64,000 nucleotides of DNA from Nematostella vectensis (lineage: Eukaryota > Cnidaria > Anthozoa > Actiniaria > Edwardsiidae). How positions within the stretch are numbered: the stretch's first letter is position 1; each line of letters opens with the position of its first letter. The notes beneath the pieces are model-generated. The model ran no database searches and was not told the origin of the DNA. It saw only the letters and a program-made list of their open reading frames with translations. Shown piece after piece: positions 8,843-22,883 of the stretch. The position numbers and the translations under genes are program-made. The stretch is from contig NC_064038.1 of NCBI RefSeq assembly GCF_932526225.1, positions 18,773,075 through 18,837,074 of the forward strand, read 5' to 3'.

Positions 8843-8849
8843 TAGATAA
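8843..8849 (+). promoter_or_regulatory. Mutated TATA-like box (TAGATAA) before the 5S gene at 8875
   Basis: The third base of TATATAA is G. The same change is found at about a dozen other sites (near 11455, 20205, 25213, 28188, 33024, 38975, 40833, 43066, 45668, 47716, 59810 and 63897), almost always in front of a gene with the ACTTAG variant. Confidence 0.7.
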
Positions 8850-8902
8850 TAGATAGATCTTACACAGTTCTATCGTCTACGGCCATACCACTTAGAAAGC
8901 AC

Positions 8903-8933
<31 letters not shown>

Positions 8934-9274
8934 AGTAGGGCGCGGTAGGTACTTGGATGGGTGACCGCCTGGGAATACCGTGTGCTGTAGGCATTTCCTT
9001 TTTGTCATCGAAGTACTCACAGGACTGTTATATAATAGATAGATCTTACACAGTTCTATCGTTTACGGCTATACCACTGAGAAAGCACCAGTTCTCGTCC
9101 GATCACAGAACTTAAAGTCAGTAGGGCACGGTTAGTAGTTGGACGGGTGACCGCCTGGGAATACCGTGTGCTGAAGGCATTTCCTTTTTGTTATCGAGGT
9201 ACTCACAGGACTGTTATATAATAGATAGATCTTAAACAGTTCTATCGTCTACGGCCATACCACTGAGAAAGCAC

Positions 9275-9305
<31 letters not shown>

Positions 9306-9460
9306 AGTAGGGCGCGGTTAGTACTTCGATGGGTGACCTTCTGGGAATACCGTGTGCTGTAGGCATTTCCTTTTTGTCATCGAAGTACTCACGGGACTGT
9401 TATATAATATATATTTCTTACACAGTTCTGTCGTCTACGGCCATACCACTGAGAAAGCAC

Positions 9461-9491
<31 letters not shown>

Positions 9492-9646
9492 AGTAGGGCG
9501 CGGTTAGTACTTGGATGGGTGACACCCTGGGAATACCGTGTGCTGTAGGCATTTCCTTTTTGTCATCGAAGTACTCACAGGACTGTTATATAATAGATAG
9601 ATCTTACACAGTTCTATCGTCTACGGCCATACCACTTAGAAAGCAC

Positions 9647-9677
<31 letters not shown>

Positions 9678-10018
9678 AGTAGGGCGCGGTAAGTGCTTGG
9701 ATGGGTGACCGCTTCGGAATACCGTGTGCTGTAGGCATTTCCTTTTTGTTACCAAAGTACTCACAGGACTGTTATATAAAATCTATTTCTTACACAGTTC
9801 TGTCGTCTACGGCCATACCACTGAGAAAGCACCGGTTCTCGTCCGATCACCGTAGTTAAGCTCAGTAGGGCACGGTTAGTACTTGGATGGGTGACCGCCT
9901 GGGAATACCGTGTGCTGTAGGCATTTCCTTTTTGTTATCGTGGTACTCACAGGACTGTTATATAATAGATAGATCTTAAACAGTTCTGTCGTCTACGGCC
10001 ATACCACTGAGAAAGCAC

Positions 10019-10049
<31 letters not shown>

Positions 10050-10204
10050 AGTAGGGCGCGGTAAGTACTTGGATGGGTGACCGCTTCGGAATACCGTGTG
10101 CTGTAGGCATTTCCGTTTTGTTACCGAAGTACTCACAGGACTGTTATATAAAATCTATTTCTTACACAGTTCTATCGTCTACGGCCATACCACTGAGAAA
10201 GCAC

Positions 10205-10235
<31 letters not shown>

Positions 10236-10734
10236 AGTAGGGCGCGGTAAGTACTTGGATGGGTGACCGCTTCGGAATACCGTGTGCTGTAGGCATTTCC
10301 TTTTTGTTACCGAAGTACTCACAGGACTGTTATATCAAATCTATTTCTTACACAGTTCTGTCGTCTACGGCCATACCACTGAGAAAGCACCGGTTCTCGT
10401 CCGATCACCGTAGTTAAGCTCAGTAGGGCACGGTTAGTACTTGGACGGGTGACCGCCTGGGAATACCGTGTGCTGTAGGCATTTCCTTTTTGTTATCGAG
10501 GTACTCACAGGACTGTTATATAATAGATAGATCTTAAACAGTTCTATCGTCTACGGCCATACCACTGAGAAAGCACCGGTTCTCGTCCGATCACCAAAGT
10601 TAAGCTCAGTAGGGCGCGGTTAGTACTTGGATGGGTGACCACCTGGGAATACCGTGTGCTGTAGGCATTTCCTTTTTGTCATCGAAGTACTCACAGGACT
10701 GTTATATAATATATATTTCTTACACAGTTCTGTC

Positions 10735-10762
10735 GTCTACGGCCATACCACTGAGAAAGCAC

Positions 10763-10793
<31 letters not shown>

Positions 10794-10948
10794 AGTAGGG
10801 CGCGGTTAGTACTTGGATGGGTGACCGCCTGGGAATACCGTGTGCTGTAGGCATTTCATTTTTGTCATCGAAGTACTCACAGGACTGTTATATAATAGAT
10901 AGATCTTACACAGTTCTATCGTCTACGGCCATACCACTTAGAAAGCAC

Positions 10949-10979
<31 letters not shown>

Positions 10980-11320
10980 AGTAGGGCGCGGTAAGTACTT
11001 GGATGGGTGACCGCTTCGGAATACCGTGTGCTGTAGGCATTTCCTTTTTGTTACCAAAGTACTCACAGGACTGTTATATAAAATCTATTTCTTACACAGT
11101 TCTGTCGTCTACGGCCATACCACTGAGAAAGCACCGGTTCTCGTCCGATCACCGTAGTTAAGCTCAGTAGGGCACGGTTAGTACTTGGATGGGTGACCGC
11201 CTGGGAATACCGTGTGCTGTAGGCATTTCCTTTTTGTTATCGAGGTACTCACAGGACTGTTATATAATAGATAGATCTTAAAAAGTTCTGTCGTCTACGA
11301 CCATACCACTGAGAAAGCAC

Positions 11321-11351
<31 letters not shown>

Positions 11352-11878
11352 AGTAGGGCGCGGTTAGTACTTGGATGGGTGACCGCCTGGGAATACCGTG
11401 TGCTGTAGGCATTTCCTTTTTGTCATCGAAGTACTCACAGGACTGTTAGATAATAGATAGATCTTACACAGTTCTATCGTCTACGGCCATACCACTTAGA
11501 AAGCACTGGTTCTCGTCCGATCACCGAAGTTAAGCTCAGTAGGGCGCGGTAAGTACTTGGATGGGTGACCGCCAGGGAATACCGTGTGCTGTAGGCATTT
11601 CCTTTTTGTCATCGAAGTACTCACAGGACTGTTATATAATAGATAGATCTTACACAGTTCTATCGTTTACGGCCATACCACTGAGAAAGCACCAGTTCTC
11701 GTCCGATCACAGAACTTAAAGTCAGTAGGGCACGGTTAGTACTTGGACGGGTGACCGCCTGGGAATACCGTGTGCTGTAGGCATTTCCTTTTTGTTATCG
11801 AGGTACTCACAGGACTGTTATATAATAGATAGATCTTAAACAGTTCTATCGTCTACGGCCATACCACTGAGAAAGCAC

Positions 11879-11909
<31 letters not shown>

Positions 11910-12064
11910 AGTAGGGCGCGGTTAGTACTTGGATGGGTGACCGCCTGGGAATACCGTGTGCTGTAGGCATTTACTTTTTGTTTTCGAAGTACTAACAGGA
12001 CTGTTATATAATAGATAGATCTTACACAGTTCTATCGTCTACGGCCATACCACTGAAAAAGCAC

Positions 12065-12095
<31 letters not shown>

Positions 12096-12622
12096 AGTAG
12101 GGCGCGGTTAGTACTTGGATGGGTGACCGCCTGGGAATACCGTGTGCTGTAGGCATTTCCTTTTTGTCATCGAAGTACTCACAGGACTGTTATATAATAT
12201 ATATTTCTTACACAGTTCTGTCGTCTACGGCCATACCACTGAGAAAGCACCGGTTCTCGTCCGATCACCGAATTTATGCTCAGTAGGGCGCGGTAAGTAC
12301 TTGGATGGGTGACCGCTTCGGAATACCGTGTGCTGTTGGCATTTCCTTTTTGTTATCGAGGTACTGACAGTACTGTTATATAATAGATAGATGTTACACA
12401 GTTCTATCGTTTACGGCCATACCACTGAGAAAGCACCAGTTCTCGTCCGATCACAGAACTTAAAGTCAGTAGGGCACGGTTAGTACTTGGACGGGTGACC
12501 GCCTGGGAATACCGTGTGCTGTAGGCATTTCCTTTTTGTTATCGAGGTACTCACAGGACTGTTATATAATAGATAGATCTTAAACTGTTCTAACGTCTAC
12601 GGCCATACCACTGAGAAAGCAC

Positions 12623-12653
<31 letters not shown>

Positions 12654-12808
12654 AGTAGGGCGCGGTTAGTACTTCGATGGGTGACCTTCTGGGAATACCG
12701 TGTGCTGTAGGCATTTCCTTTTTGTCATCGAAGTACTCACGGGACTGTTATATAATATATATTTCTTACACAGTTCTGTCGTCTACGGCCATACCACTGA
12801 GAAAGCAC

Positions 12809-12839
<31 letters not shown>

Positions 12840-13180
12840 AGTAGGGCGCGGTTAGTACTTGGATGGGTGACACCCTGGGAATACCGTGTGCTGTAGGCAT
12901 TTCCTTTTTGTCATCGAAGTACTCACAGGACTGTTATATAATAGATAGATCTTACACAGTTCTATCGTCTACGGCCATACCACTTAGAAAGCACCGGTTC
13001 TTGTCCGATCACCAAAGTTAAGCTCAGTAGGGCGCGGTAAGTACTTGGATGGGTGACGGCTTCGGAATACCGTGTGCTGTAGGCATTTCCTTTTTGTTAC
13101 CGAAGTACTCACAGGACTGTTATATAAAATCTATTTCTTACACAGTTCTGTCGTCTACGGCCAAACCACTGAGAAAGCAC

Positions 13181-13211
<31 letters not shown>

Positions 13212-13924
13212 AGTAGGGCGCGGTAAGTACTTGGATGGGTGACCGCTTCGGAATACCGTGTGCTGTAGGCATTTCCTTTTTGTTACCAAAGTACTCACAG
13301 GACTGTTATATAAAATCTATTTCTTACACAGTTCTGTCGTCTACGGCCATACCACTGAGAAAGCACCGGTTCTCGTCCGATCACCGTAGTTAAGCTCAGT
13401 AGGGCACGGTTAGTACTTGGATGGGTGACCGCCTGGGAATACCGTGTGCTGTAGGCATTTCCTTTTTGTTATCGTGGTACTCACAGGACTGTTATATAAT
13501 AGATAGATCTTAAACAGTTCTGTCGTCTACGGCCATACCACTGAGAAAGCACCGGTTCTCGTCCGATCACCAAAGTTAAGCTCAGTAGGGCGCGGTAAGT
13601 ACTTGAATGGGTTACCGCTTCGGAATACCGTGTGCTGTAGGCATTTCCTTTTTGTTACCGAAGTACTCACAGGAGTGTTATTTAAAATCTATTTCTTACA
13701 CAGTTCTGTCGTCTACGGCCATACCACTGAGAAAGCACCGGTTCTCGTCCGATTACCGTAGTTAAGCTCATTAGGGCACGGTTAGTACATGGACGGGTGA
13801 CCGCCTGGAAATACCGTGTGCTGTAGGCATTTCCTTTTTGTTAACGAAGTACTCACAGGACTGTTATATAATAGATAGATCTTAAACAGTTCTGTCGTCT
13901 ACGGCCATACCACTGAGAAAGCAC

Positions 13925-13955
<31 letters not shown>

Positions 13956-14110
13956 AGTAGGGCGCGGTAAGTACTTGGATGGGTGACCGCTTCGGAATAC
14001 CGTGTGCTGTAGGCATTTCCGTTTTGTTACCGAAGTACTCACAGGACTGTTATATAAAATCTATTTCTTACACAGTTCTATCGTCTACGGCCATACCACT
14101 GAGAAAGCAC

Positions 14111-14141
<31 letters not shown>

Positions 14142-15226
14142 AGTAGGGCGCGGTAAGTACTTGGATGGGTGACCGCTTCGGAATACCGTGTGCTGTAGGC
14201 ATTTCCTTTTTGTTACCGAAGTACTCACAGGACTGTTATATCAAATCTATTTCTTACACAGTTCTGTCGTCTACGGCCATACCACTGAGAAAGCACCGGT
14301 TCTCGTCCGATCACCGTAGTTAAGCTCAGTAGGGCACGGTTAGTACTTGGACGGGTGACCGCCTGGGAATACCGTGTGCTGTAGGCATTTCCTTTTTGTT
14401 ATCGAGGTACTCACAGGACTGTTATATAATAGATAGATCTTAAACAGTTCTATCGTCTACGGCCATACCACTGAGAAAGCACCGGTTCTCGTCCGATCAC
14501 CAAAGTTAAGCTCAGTAGGGCGCGGTTAGTACTTGGATGGGTGACCACCTGGGAATACCGTGTGCTGTAGGCATTTACTTTTTGTTTTCGAAGTACTAAC
14601 AGGACTGTTATATAATAGATAGATCTTACACAGTTCTATCGTCTACGGCCATACCACTGAGAAAGCACCGGTTCTCGTCCAATCACCGAAGTTAAGCTCA
14701 TTAGGGCGCGGTTAGTACTTGGATGGGTGACCGCCTGGGAATACCGTGTGCTGTAGGCATTTCCTTTTTGTCATCGAAGTACTCACAGGACTGTTATATA
14801 ATATATATTTCTTACACAGTTCTGTCGTCTACGGCCATACCACTGAGAAAGCAGAGGTTCTCGTCCGATCACCGAAGTTAAGCTCAGTAGGGCACGGTTA
14901 GTACTTGGATGGGTGACCGCCTGGGAATACCGTGTGCTGTAGGCATTTCCTTTTTGTCATCGAGGTACTCACAGGACTGTTATATAATAGATAGATCTTA
15001 AACAGTTCTATCGTCTACGGCCATACCACTGAGAAAGCACCGGTTCTCGTCCGATCACCGATTTTAAGCTCAGTAGGGCGCGGTTAGTACTTGGATGGGT
15101 GACCGCCTGGGAATACAGTGTGCTGTAGGCATTTCCTTTTTGTCATCGAAGTACTCACAGGACTGTTATATAATAGATAGATCTTACACAGTTCTATCGT
15201 CTACGGCCATACAACTTAGAAAGCAC

Positions 15227-15257
<31 letters not shown>

Positions 15258-15412
15258 AGTAGGGCGCGGTAAGTACTTGGATGGGTGACCGCTTCGGAAT
15301 ACCGTGTGCGGTAGGCATTTCCTTTTTGTCGTCGAAGTACTCACAGGACTGTTATATAATATATATTTCTTACACAGTTCTGTCGTCTACGGCCATACCA
15401 CTGAGAAAGCAC

Positions 15413-15443
<31 letters not shown>

Positions 15444-15463
15444 AGTAGGGCGCGGTTAGTACT
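10735..15463 (+). repeat. Block Q1, about 25 5S units
   Basis: A characteristic order of variants, with rare markers TTTCATTTTTG (10854), CTTAAAAAGTTC (11279), ATTTATGCTC (about 12273), TTCGATGGG with CCTTCTGGG, a CCGTTTTG spacer (about 14021), GTCCAATC (14680), GCAGAGG (14851) and GTCGTCGAAG (15331). The order recurs as Q2 (32311-36960), Q3 (44957-47561) and Q4 (47562-51095). Compared with Q2 it has one extra D unit near 13160. All units are 5S genes on the plus strand. Confidence 0.75.
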
Positions 15464-15598
15464 TGGATGGGTGACCGCCTGGGAATACCGTGTGCTGTAG
15501 GCATTTCCTTTTTGTCATTGAAGTACTCACAGGACTGTTATATAATAGATAGATCTTACACAGTTCTATCGTCTACGGCCATACCACTTAGAAAGCAC

Positions 15599-15629
<31 letters not shown>

Positions 15630-15970
15630 AGTAGGGCGCGGTAAGTACTTGGATGGGTGACCGCTTCGGAATACCGTGTGCTGTAGGCATTTCCTTTTTG
15701 TTACCAAAGTACTCACAGGACTGTTATATAAAATCTATTTCTTACACAGTTCTGTCGTCTACGGCCATACCACTGAGAAAGCACCGGTTCTCGTCCGATC
15801 ACCGTAGTTAAGCTCAGTAGGGCACGGTTAGTACTTGGATGGGTGACCGCCTGGGAATACCGTGTGCTGTAGGCATTTCCTTTTTGTTATCGTGGTACTC
15901 ACAGGACTGTTATATAATAGATAGATCTTAAACAGTTCTGTCGTCTACAGCCATACCACTGAGAAAGCAC

Positions 15971-16001
<31 letters not shown>

Positions 16002-16342
16002 AGTAGGGCGCGGTAAGTACTTGGATGGGTGACCGCTTCGGAATACCGTGTGCTGTAGGCATTTCCTTTTTGTTACCGAAGTACTCACAGGACTGTTATA
16101 TAAAATCTATTTCTTACACAGTTCTGTCGTCTACGGCCATACCACTGAGAAAGCACCGGTTCTCGTCCGATCACCGTAGTTAAGCTCAGTAGGGCACGGT
16201 TAGTACTTGGATGGGTGACCGCCTGGGAATACCGTGTGCTGTAGGCATTTCCTTTTTGTTATCGAGGTACTCACAGGACTGTTATATAGTAGATAGATCT
16301 TAAACAGTTCTGTCGTCTAAGACCATACCACTGAGAAAGCAC

Positions 16343-16373
<31 letters not shown>

Positions 16374-16528
16374 AGTAGGGCGCGGTTAGTACTTGGATGG
16401 GTGACCGCCTGGGAATACCGTGTGCTGTAGGCATTTCCTTTTTGTCATCGAAGTACTCACAGGACTGTTATATAATAGATAGATCTTACACAGTTCTATC
16501 GTCTACGGCCATACCACTTAGAAAGCAC

Positions 16529-16559
<31 letters not shown>

Positions 16560-16900
16560 AGTAGGGCGCGGTAAGTACTTGGATGGGTGACCGCTTCGGA
16601 ATACCGTGTGCTGTAGGCATTTCCTTTTTGTTACCAAAGTACTCACAGGACTGTTATATAAAATCAATTTCTTACACAGTTCTGTCGTCTACGGCCATAC
16701 CACTGAGAAAGCACCGGTTCTCGTCCGATCACCGTAGTTAAGCTCAGTAGGGCACGGTTAGTACTTGGATGGGTGACCGCCTGGGAATACCGTGTGCTGT
16801 AGGCATTTCCTTTTTGTTATCGTGGTACTCACAGTACTGTTATATAATAGATAGATCTTAAACAGTTCTGTCGTCTACAGCCATACCACTGAGAAAGCAC

Positions 16901-16931
<31 letters not shown>

Positions 16932-17272
16932 AGTAGGGCGCGGTAAGTACTTGGATGGGTGACCGCTTCGGAATACCGTGTGCTGTAGGCATTTCCTTTT
17001 TGTTACCGAAGTACTCACAGGACTGTTATATAAAATCTATTTCTTACACAGTTCTGTCGTCTACGGCCATACCACTGAGAAAGCACCGGTTCTCGTCCGA
17101 TCACCGTAGTTAAGCTCAGTAGGGCACGGTTAGTACTTGGATGGGTGACCGCCTGGGAATACCGTGTGCTGTAGGCATTTCCTTTTTGTTATCGAGGTAC
17201 TCACAGGACTGTTATATAGTAGATAGATCTTAAACAGTTCTGTCGTCTAAGACCATACCACTGAGAAAGCAC

Positions 17273-17303
<31 letters not shown>

Positions 17304-17458
17304 AGTAGGGCGCGGTTAGTACTTGGATGGGTGACCGCCTGGGAATACCGTGTGCTGTAGGCATTTCCTTTTTGTCATCGAAGTACTCACAGGACTGTTA
17401 TATAATAGATAGATCTTACACAGTTCTATCGTCTACGGCCATACCACTTAGAAAGCAC

Positions 17459-17489
<31 letters not shown>

Positions 17490-17830
17490 ATTAGGAAGCG
17501 GTAAGTACTTGAATGGGTGACCGCTTCGGAATACTGTGTGCTGTAGGCATTTCCTTTTTGTTATCGAGGTACTGACAGGACTGTTATATAATAGATAGAT
17601 GTTACACAGTTCTATCGTTTACGGCCATACCACTGAGAAAGCACCAGTTCTTGTCCGATCACAGAACTTAAAGTCAGTATGGCACGGTTAGTACTTGGAC
17701 GGGTGACCGCCTGGGAATACCGTGTGCTGTAGGCATTTCCTTTTTGTTATCGTGGTACTCAAAGGACTGTTATATAATAGATAGATTTTAAACAGTTCTG
17801 TCGTCTACGGCCATACCACTGAGAAAGCAC

Positions 17831-17861
<31 letters not shown>

Positions 17862-18388
17862 AGTAGGGCGCGGTAAGTACTTTGATGGGTGACCGCTTCG
17901 GAATACCGTGTGCTGTAGGCATTTCCTTTTTGTTACCGAAGTACTCACAGGAGTGTTATATAAAATCTATTTCTTACACAGTTCTGTCGTCTACGGCCAT
18001 ACCACTGAGAAAGCACCGGTTCTCGTCCGATTACCGTAGTTAAGCTCATTAGGGCACGGTTAGTACTTGGACGGGTGACCGCCTGGAAATACCGTGTGCT
18101 GTAGGCATTTCCTTTTTGTTAACGAAGTACTCACAGGACTGTTATATAAAATCTATTTCTTACACAGTTCTGTCGTCTACGGCCATACCACTGAGAAAGC
18201 ACCGGTTCTCGTCCGATCACCGTAATTAAGCTCAGTAGGGCACGGTTAGTACTTGGACGGGTGACCGCCTGGGAATACCGTGTGCTGTAGGCATTTCCTT
18301 TTTGTTATCGTGGTACTCACAGGACTGTTATATAATAGATAGATCTTAAACAGTTCTGTCGTCTACAGCCATACCACTGAGAAAGCAC

Positions 18389-18419
<31 letters not shown>

Positions 18420-18760
18420 AGTAGGGCGCGGTAAGTACTTGGATGGGTGACCGCTTCGGAATACCGTGTGCTGTAGGCATTTCCTTTTTGTTACCGAAGT
18501 ACTCACAGGACTGTTATATAAAATCTATTTCTTACACAGTTCTGTCGTCTACGGCCATACCACTGAGAAAGCACCGGTTCTCGTCCGATCACCGTAGTTA
18601 AGCTCAGTAGGGCACGGTTAGTACTTGGATGGGTGACCGCCTGGGAATACCGTGTGCTGTAGGCATTTCCTTTTTGTTATCGAGGTACTCACAGGACTGT
18701 TATATAATAGATAGATCTTAAACAGTTCTGTCGTCTAAGACCATACCACTGAGAAAGCAC

Positions 18761-18791
<31 letters not shown>

Positions 18792-18946
18792 AGTAGGGCG
18801 CGGTTAGTACTTGGATGGGTGACCGCCTGGGAATACCGTGTGCTGTAGGCATTTCCTTTTTGTCATCGAAGTACTCACAGGACTGTTATATAATAGATAG
18901 ATCTTACACAGTTCTATCGTCTACGGCCATACCACTTAGAAAGCAC

Positions 18947-18977
<31 letters not shown>

Positions 18978-19132
18978 ATTAGGAAGCGGTAAGTACTTGA
19001 ATGGGTGACCGCTTCGGAATACCGTGTGCTGTAGGCATTTCCTTTTTGTTATCGAGGTACTGACAGGACTGTTATATAATAGATAGATGTTACACAGTTC
19101 TATCGTCTACGGCCATACCACTGAAAAAGCAC

Positions 19133-19163
<31 letters not shown>

Positions 19164-19318
19164 AGTAGGGCGCGGTTAGTACTTGGATGGGTGACCGCCT
19201 GGGAATACCGTGTGCTGTAGGCATTTACTTTTTGTTTTCGAAGTACTAACAGGACTGTTATATAATAGATAGATCTTACACAGTTCTATCGTCTACGGCC
19301 ATACCACTGAGAAAGCAC

Positions 19319-19349
<31 letters not shown>

Positions 19350-20062
19350 AGTAGGGCGCGGTTAGTACTTGGATGGGTGACCGCCTGGGAATACCGTGTG
19401 CTGTAGGCATTTCCTTTTTGTCATCGAAGTACTCACAGGACTGTTATATAATATATATTTCTTACACAGTTCTGTCGTCTACGGCCATGCCACTGAGAAA
19501 GCACCGTTTCTCGTCCGATCACCGAAGTTAAGCTCAGTAGGGCGCGGTTAGTACTTGGATGGGTGACCGCCTGGGAATACCGTGTGCTGTAGGCATTTCC
19601 TTTTTGTCATCGAAGTACTCACAGGACTGTTATATAATAGATAGATCTTACACAGTTCTGTCGTCTACGGCCATACCACTGAGAAAGCACCGGTTCTCGT
19701 CCGATCACCGTAGTTAATCTCAGTAGGGCACGGTTAGTACTTGGATGTGTGACCGCCTGGGAATACCGTGTGCTGTAGGCATTTCCTTTTTGTTATCGAG
19801 GTACTCACAGGACTGTTATATAATAGATAGATCTTAAACAGTTCTGTCGTCTACGGCCATACCACTGAGAAAGCACCAGTTCTCGTCCGATCACCGTAGT
19901 TAAGCTCAGTAGGGCACGGTTAGTACTTGGATGGGTGACCGCCTGGGAATACCGTGTGCTGTAGGCATTTCCTTTTTGTTATCGAGGTACTCACAGGACT
20001 GTTATATAATAGATAGATCTTAAACAGTTCTGTCGTCTACGACCATACCACTGAGAAAGCAC

Positions 20063-20093
<31 letters not shown>

Positions 20094-20485
20094 AGTACGG
20101 CGCGGTTAGTACTTGGATGGGTGACCGCCTGGGAATACCGTGTGCTGTAGGCATTTCCTTTTTGTCATCAAAGTACTCACAGGACTGTTAGATAATAGAT
20201 AGATCTTACACAGTTCTATCGTCTACGGCCATACCACTTAGAAAGCACCGGTTCTCGTCCGGTCACCGAAGTTAAGCTCAGTAGGGCGCGGTAAGTACTT
20301 GGATGGGTGACCGCCTGGGAATACCGTGTGCTGTAGGCATTTCCTTTTTGTCATCGAAGTACTCACAGGACTGTTATATAATAGATAGATCTTACACAGT
20401 TCTATCGTTTACGGCCATACCACTGAGAAAGCACCAGTTCTCGTCCGATCACAGAACTTAAAGTCAGTAGGGCACGGTTAGTAGT
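15464..20485 (+). repeat. 27-unit block, first tandem copy (5022 bp)
   Basis: Units from the gene at 15571 to the gene at 20407. Order: twice (D with ACTTAG, B, D with ACAGCC, B, A with AAGACC), then G, C, D, E, B, D, B, A, G, A (ACTGAA), A, A (GCCATGCC), B (GATGTGTGACC), B (CACCAG), A, ACTTAG-A (CCGGTCACC), C. Every marker recurs 5022 bp (27 x 186) later in the next block. The limits lie inside genes and are known only to within about 20 bases. Confidence 0.8.
15571..17430 (+). repeat. Five-unit (930-bp) tandem repeat, two copies
   Basis: Units at 15571-16500 and 16501-17430 repeat the order D (ACTTAG), B, D (ACAGCC), B, A (AAGACC), including the ATATAGTAG spacer. The same pair is at 20593-22452 and 51282-53141. 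Confidence 0.8.
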
Positions 20486-20524
20486 TGGATGGGTGACCGC
20501 CTGGGAATACCGTGTGCTGTAGGC
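20407..20524 (+). rRNA. Chimeric 5S gene at the 27-unit duplication junction
   Basis: The 5' part to about base 83 is class C (A30, A47, C51, G78). After that it has T84, as in A copies, and is followed by a GTCATCG spacer. The counterpart class C gene at 25430 instead keeps C84 and a GTTATCG spacer. The copy thus joins the end of one 27-unit block to the start of the next and is the expected product of an unequal exchange within the gene. Confidence 0.75.
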
Positions 20525-20620
20525 ATTTCCTTTTTGTCATCGAAGTACTCACAGGACTGTTATATAATAGATAGATCTTACACAGTTCTATCGTCTACGG
20601 CCATACCAATTAGAAAGCAC

Positions 20621-20651
<31 letters not shown>

Positions 20652-20992
20652 AGTAGGGCGCGGTAAGTACTTGGATGGGTGACCGCTTCGGAATACCGTG
20701 TGCTGTAGGCATTTCCTTTTTGTTACCAAAGTACTCACAGGACTGTTATATAAAATCTATTTCTTACACAGTTCTGTCGTCTACGGCCATACCACTGAGA
20801 AAGCACCGGTTCTCGTCCGATCACCGTAGTTAAGCTCAGTAGGGAACGGTTAGTACTTGGATGGGTGACCGCCTGGGAATACCGTGTGCTGTAGGCATTT
20901 CCTTTTTGTTATCGTGGTACTCACAGGACTGTTATATAATAGATAGATCTTAAACAGTTCTGTCGTCTACAGCCATACCACTGAGAAAGCAC

Positions 20993-21023
<31 letters not shown>

Positions 21024-21364
21024 AGTAGGGCGCGGTAAGTACTTGGATGGGTGACCGCTTCGGAATACCGTGTGCTGTAGGCATTTCCTTTTTGTTACCG
21101 AAGTACTCACAGGACTGTTATATAAAATCTATTTCTTACACAGTTCTTTCGTCTACGGCCATACCACTGAGAAAGCACCGGTTCTCGTCCGATCACCGTA
21201 GTTAAGCTCAGTAGGGCACGGTTAGTACTTGGATGGGTGACCGCCTGGGAATACCGTGTGCTGTAGGCATTTCCTTTTTGTTATCGAGGTACTCACAGGA
21301 CTGTTATATAGTAGATAGATCTTAAACAGTTCTGTCGTCTAAGACCATACCACTGAGAAAGCAC

Positions 21365-21395
<31 letters not shown>

Positions 21396-21550
21396 AGTAG
21401 GGCGCGGTTAGTACTTGGATGGGTGACCGCCTGGGAATACCGTGTGCTGTAGGCATTTCCTTTTTGTCATCGAAGTACTCACAGGACTGTTATATAATAG
21501 ATAGATCTTACACAGTTCTATCGTCTACGGCCATACCACTTAGAAAGCAC

Positions 21551-21581
<31 letters not shown>

Positions 21582-21922
21582 AGTAGGGCGCGGTAAGTAC
21601 TTGGATGGGTGACCGCTTCGGAATACCGTGTGCTGTAGGCATTTCCTTTTTGTTACCAAAGTACTCACAGGACTGTTATATAAAATCTATTTCTTACACA
21701 GTTCTGTCGTCTACGGCCATACCACTGAGAAAGCACCGGTTCTCGTCCGATCACCGTAGTTAAGCTCAGTAGGGCACGGTTAGTACTTGGATGGGTGACC
21801 GCCTGGGAATACCGTGTGCTGTAGGCATTTCCTTTTTGTTATCGTGGTACTCACAGGACTGTTATATAATAGATAGATCTTAAACAGTTCTGTCGTCTAC
21901 AGCCATACCACTGAGAAAGCAC

Positions 21923-21953
<31 letters not shown>

Positions 21954-22294
21954 AGTAGGGCGCGGTAAGTACTTGGATGGGTGACCGCTTCGGAATACCG
22001 TGTGCTGTAGGCATTTCCTTTTTGTTACCGAAGTACTCACAGGACTGTTATATAAAATCTATTTCTTACACAGTTCTGTCGTCTACGGCCATACCACTGA
22101 GAAAGCACCGGTTCTCGTCCGATCACCGTAGTTAAGCTCAGTAGGGCACGGTTAGTACTTGGATGGGTGACCGCCTGGGAATACCGTGTGCTGTAGGCAT
22201 TTCCTTTTTGTTATCGAGGTACTCACAGGACTGTTATATAGTAGATAGATCTTAAACAGTTCTGTCGTCTAAGACCATACCACTGAGAAAGCAC

Positions 22295-22325
<31 letters not shown>

Positions 22326-22480
22326 AGTAGGGCGCGGTTAGTACTTGGATGGGTGACCGCCTGGGAATACCGTGTGCTGTAGGCATTTCCTTTTTGTCAT
22401 CGAAGTACTCACAGGACTGTTATATAATAGATAGATCTTACACAGTTCTATCGTCTACGGCCATACCACTTAGAAAGCAC

Positions 22481-22511
<31 letters not shown>

Positions 22512-22852
22512 ATTAGGAAGCGGTAAGTACTTGAATGGGTGACCGCTTCGGAATACTGTGTGCTGTAGGCATTTCCTTTTTGTTATCGAGGTACTGACAG
22601 GACTGTTATATAATAGATAGATGTTACACAGTTCTATCGTTTACGGCCATACCACTGAGAAAGCACCAGTTCTCGTCCGATCACAGAACTTAAAGTCAGT
22701 ATGGCACGGTTAGTACTTGGACGGGTGACCGCCTGGGAATACCGTGTGCTGTAGGCATTTCCTTTTTGTTATCGTGGTACTCACAGGACTGTTATATAAT
22801 AGATAGATTTTAAACAGTTCTGTCGTCTACGGCCATACCACTGAGAAAGCAC

Positions 22853-22883
<31 letters not shown>

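Larger units (their letters stand above)
5714..10734 (+). rRNA. 5S rRNA: 27 units of 5S rDNA in mixed order
   Basis: Complete units k 30-56. They include A, B, C, D and E copies, and the cassette TATATCAAATC spacer, B, A with CACCAAAG, A with GTCCAATC (marker at 6311) that recurs five more times in the window. The first gene (5714) has GCGGTACC in place of GCCATACC. The one-base-shorter gene at 8132 and the TAGATAA promoter variant at 8843 are in this stretch. Nothing but 5S repeat is seen. Confidence 0.9.
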
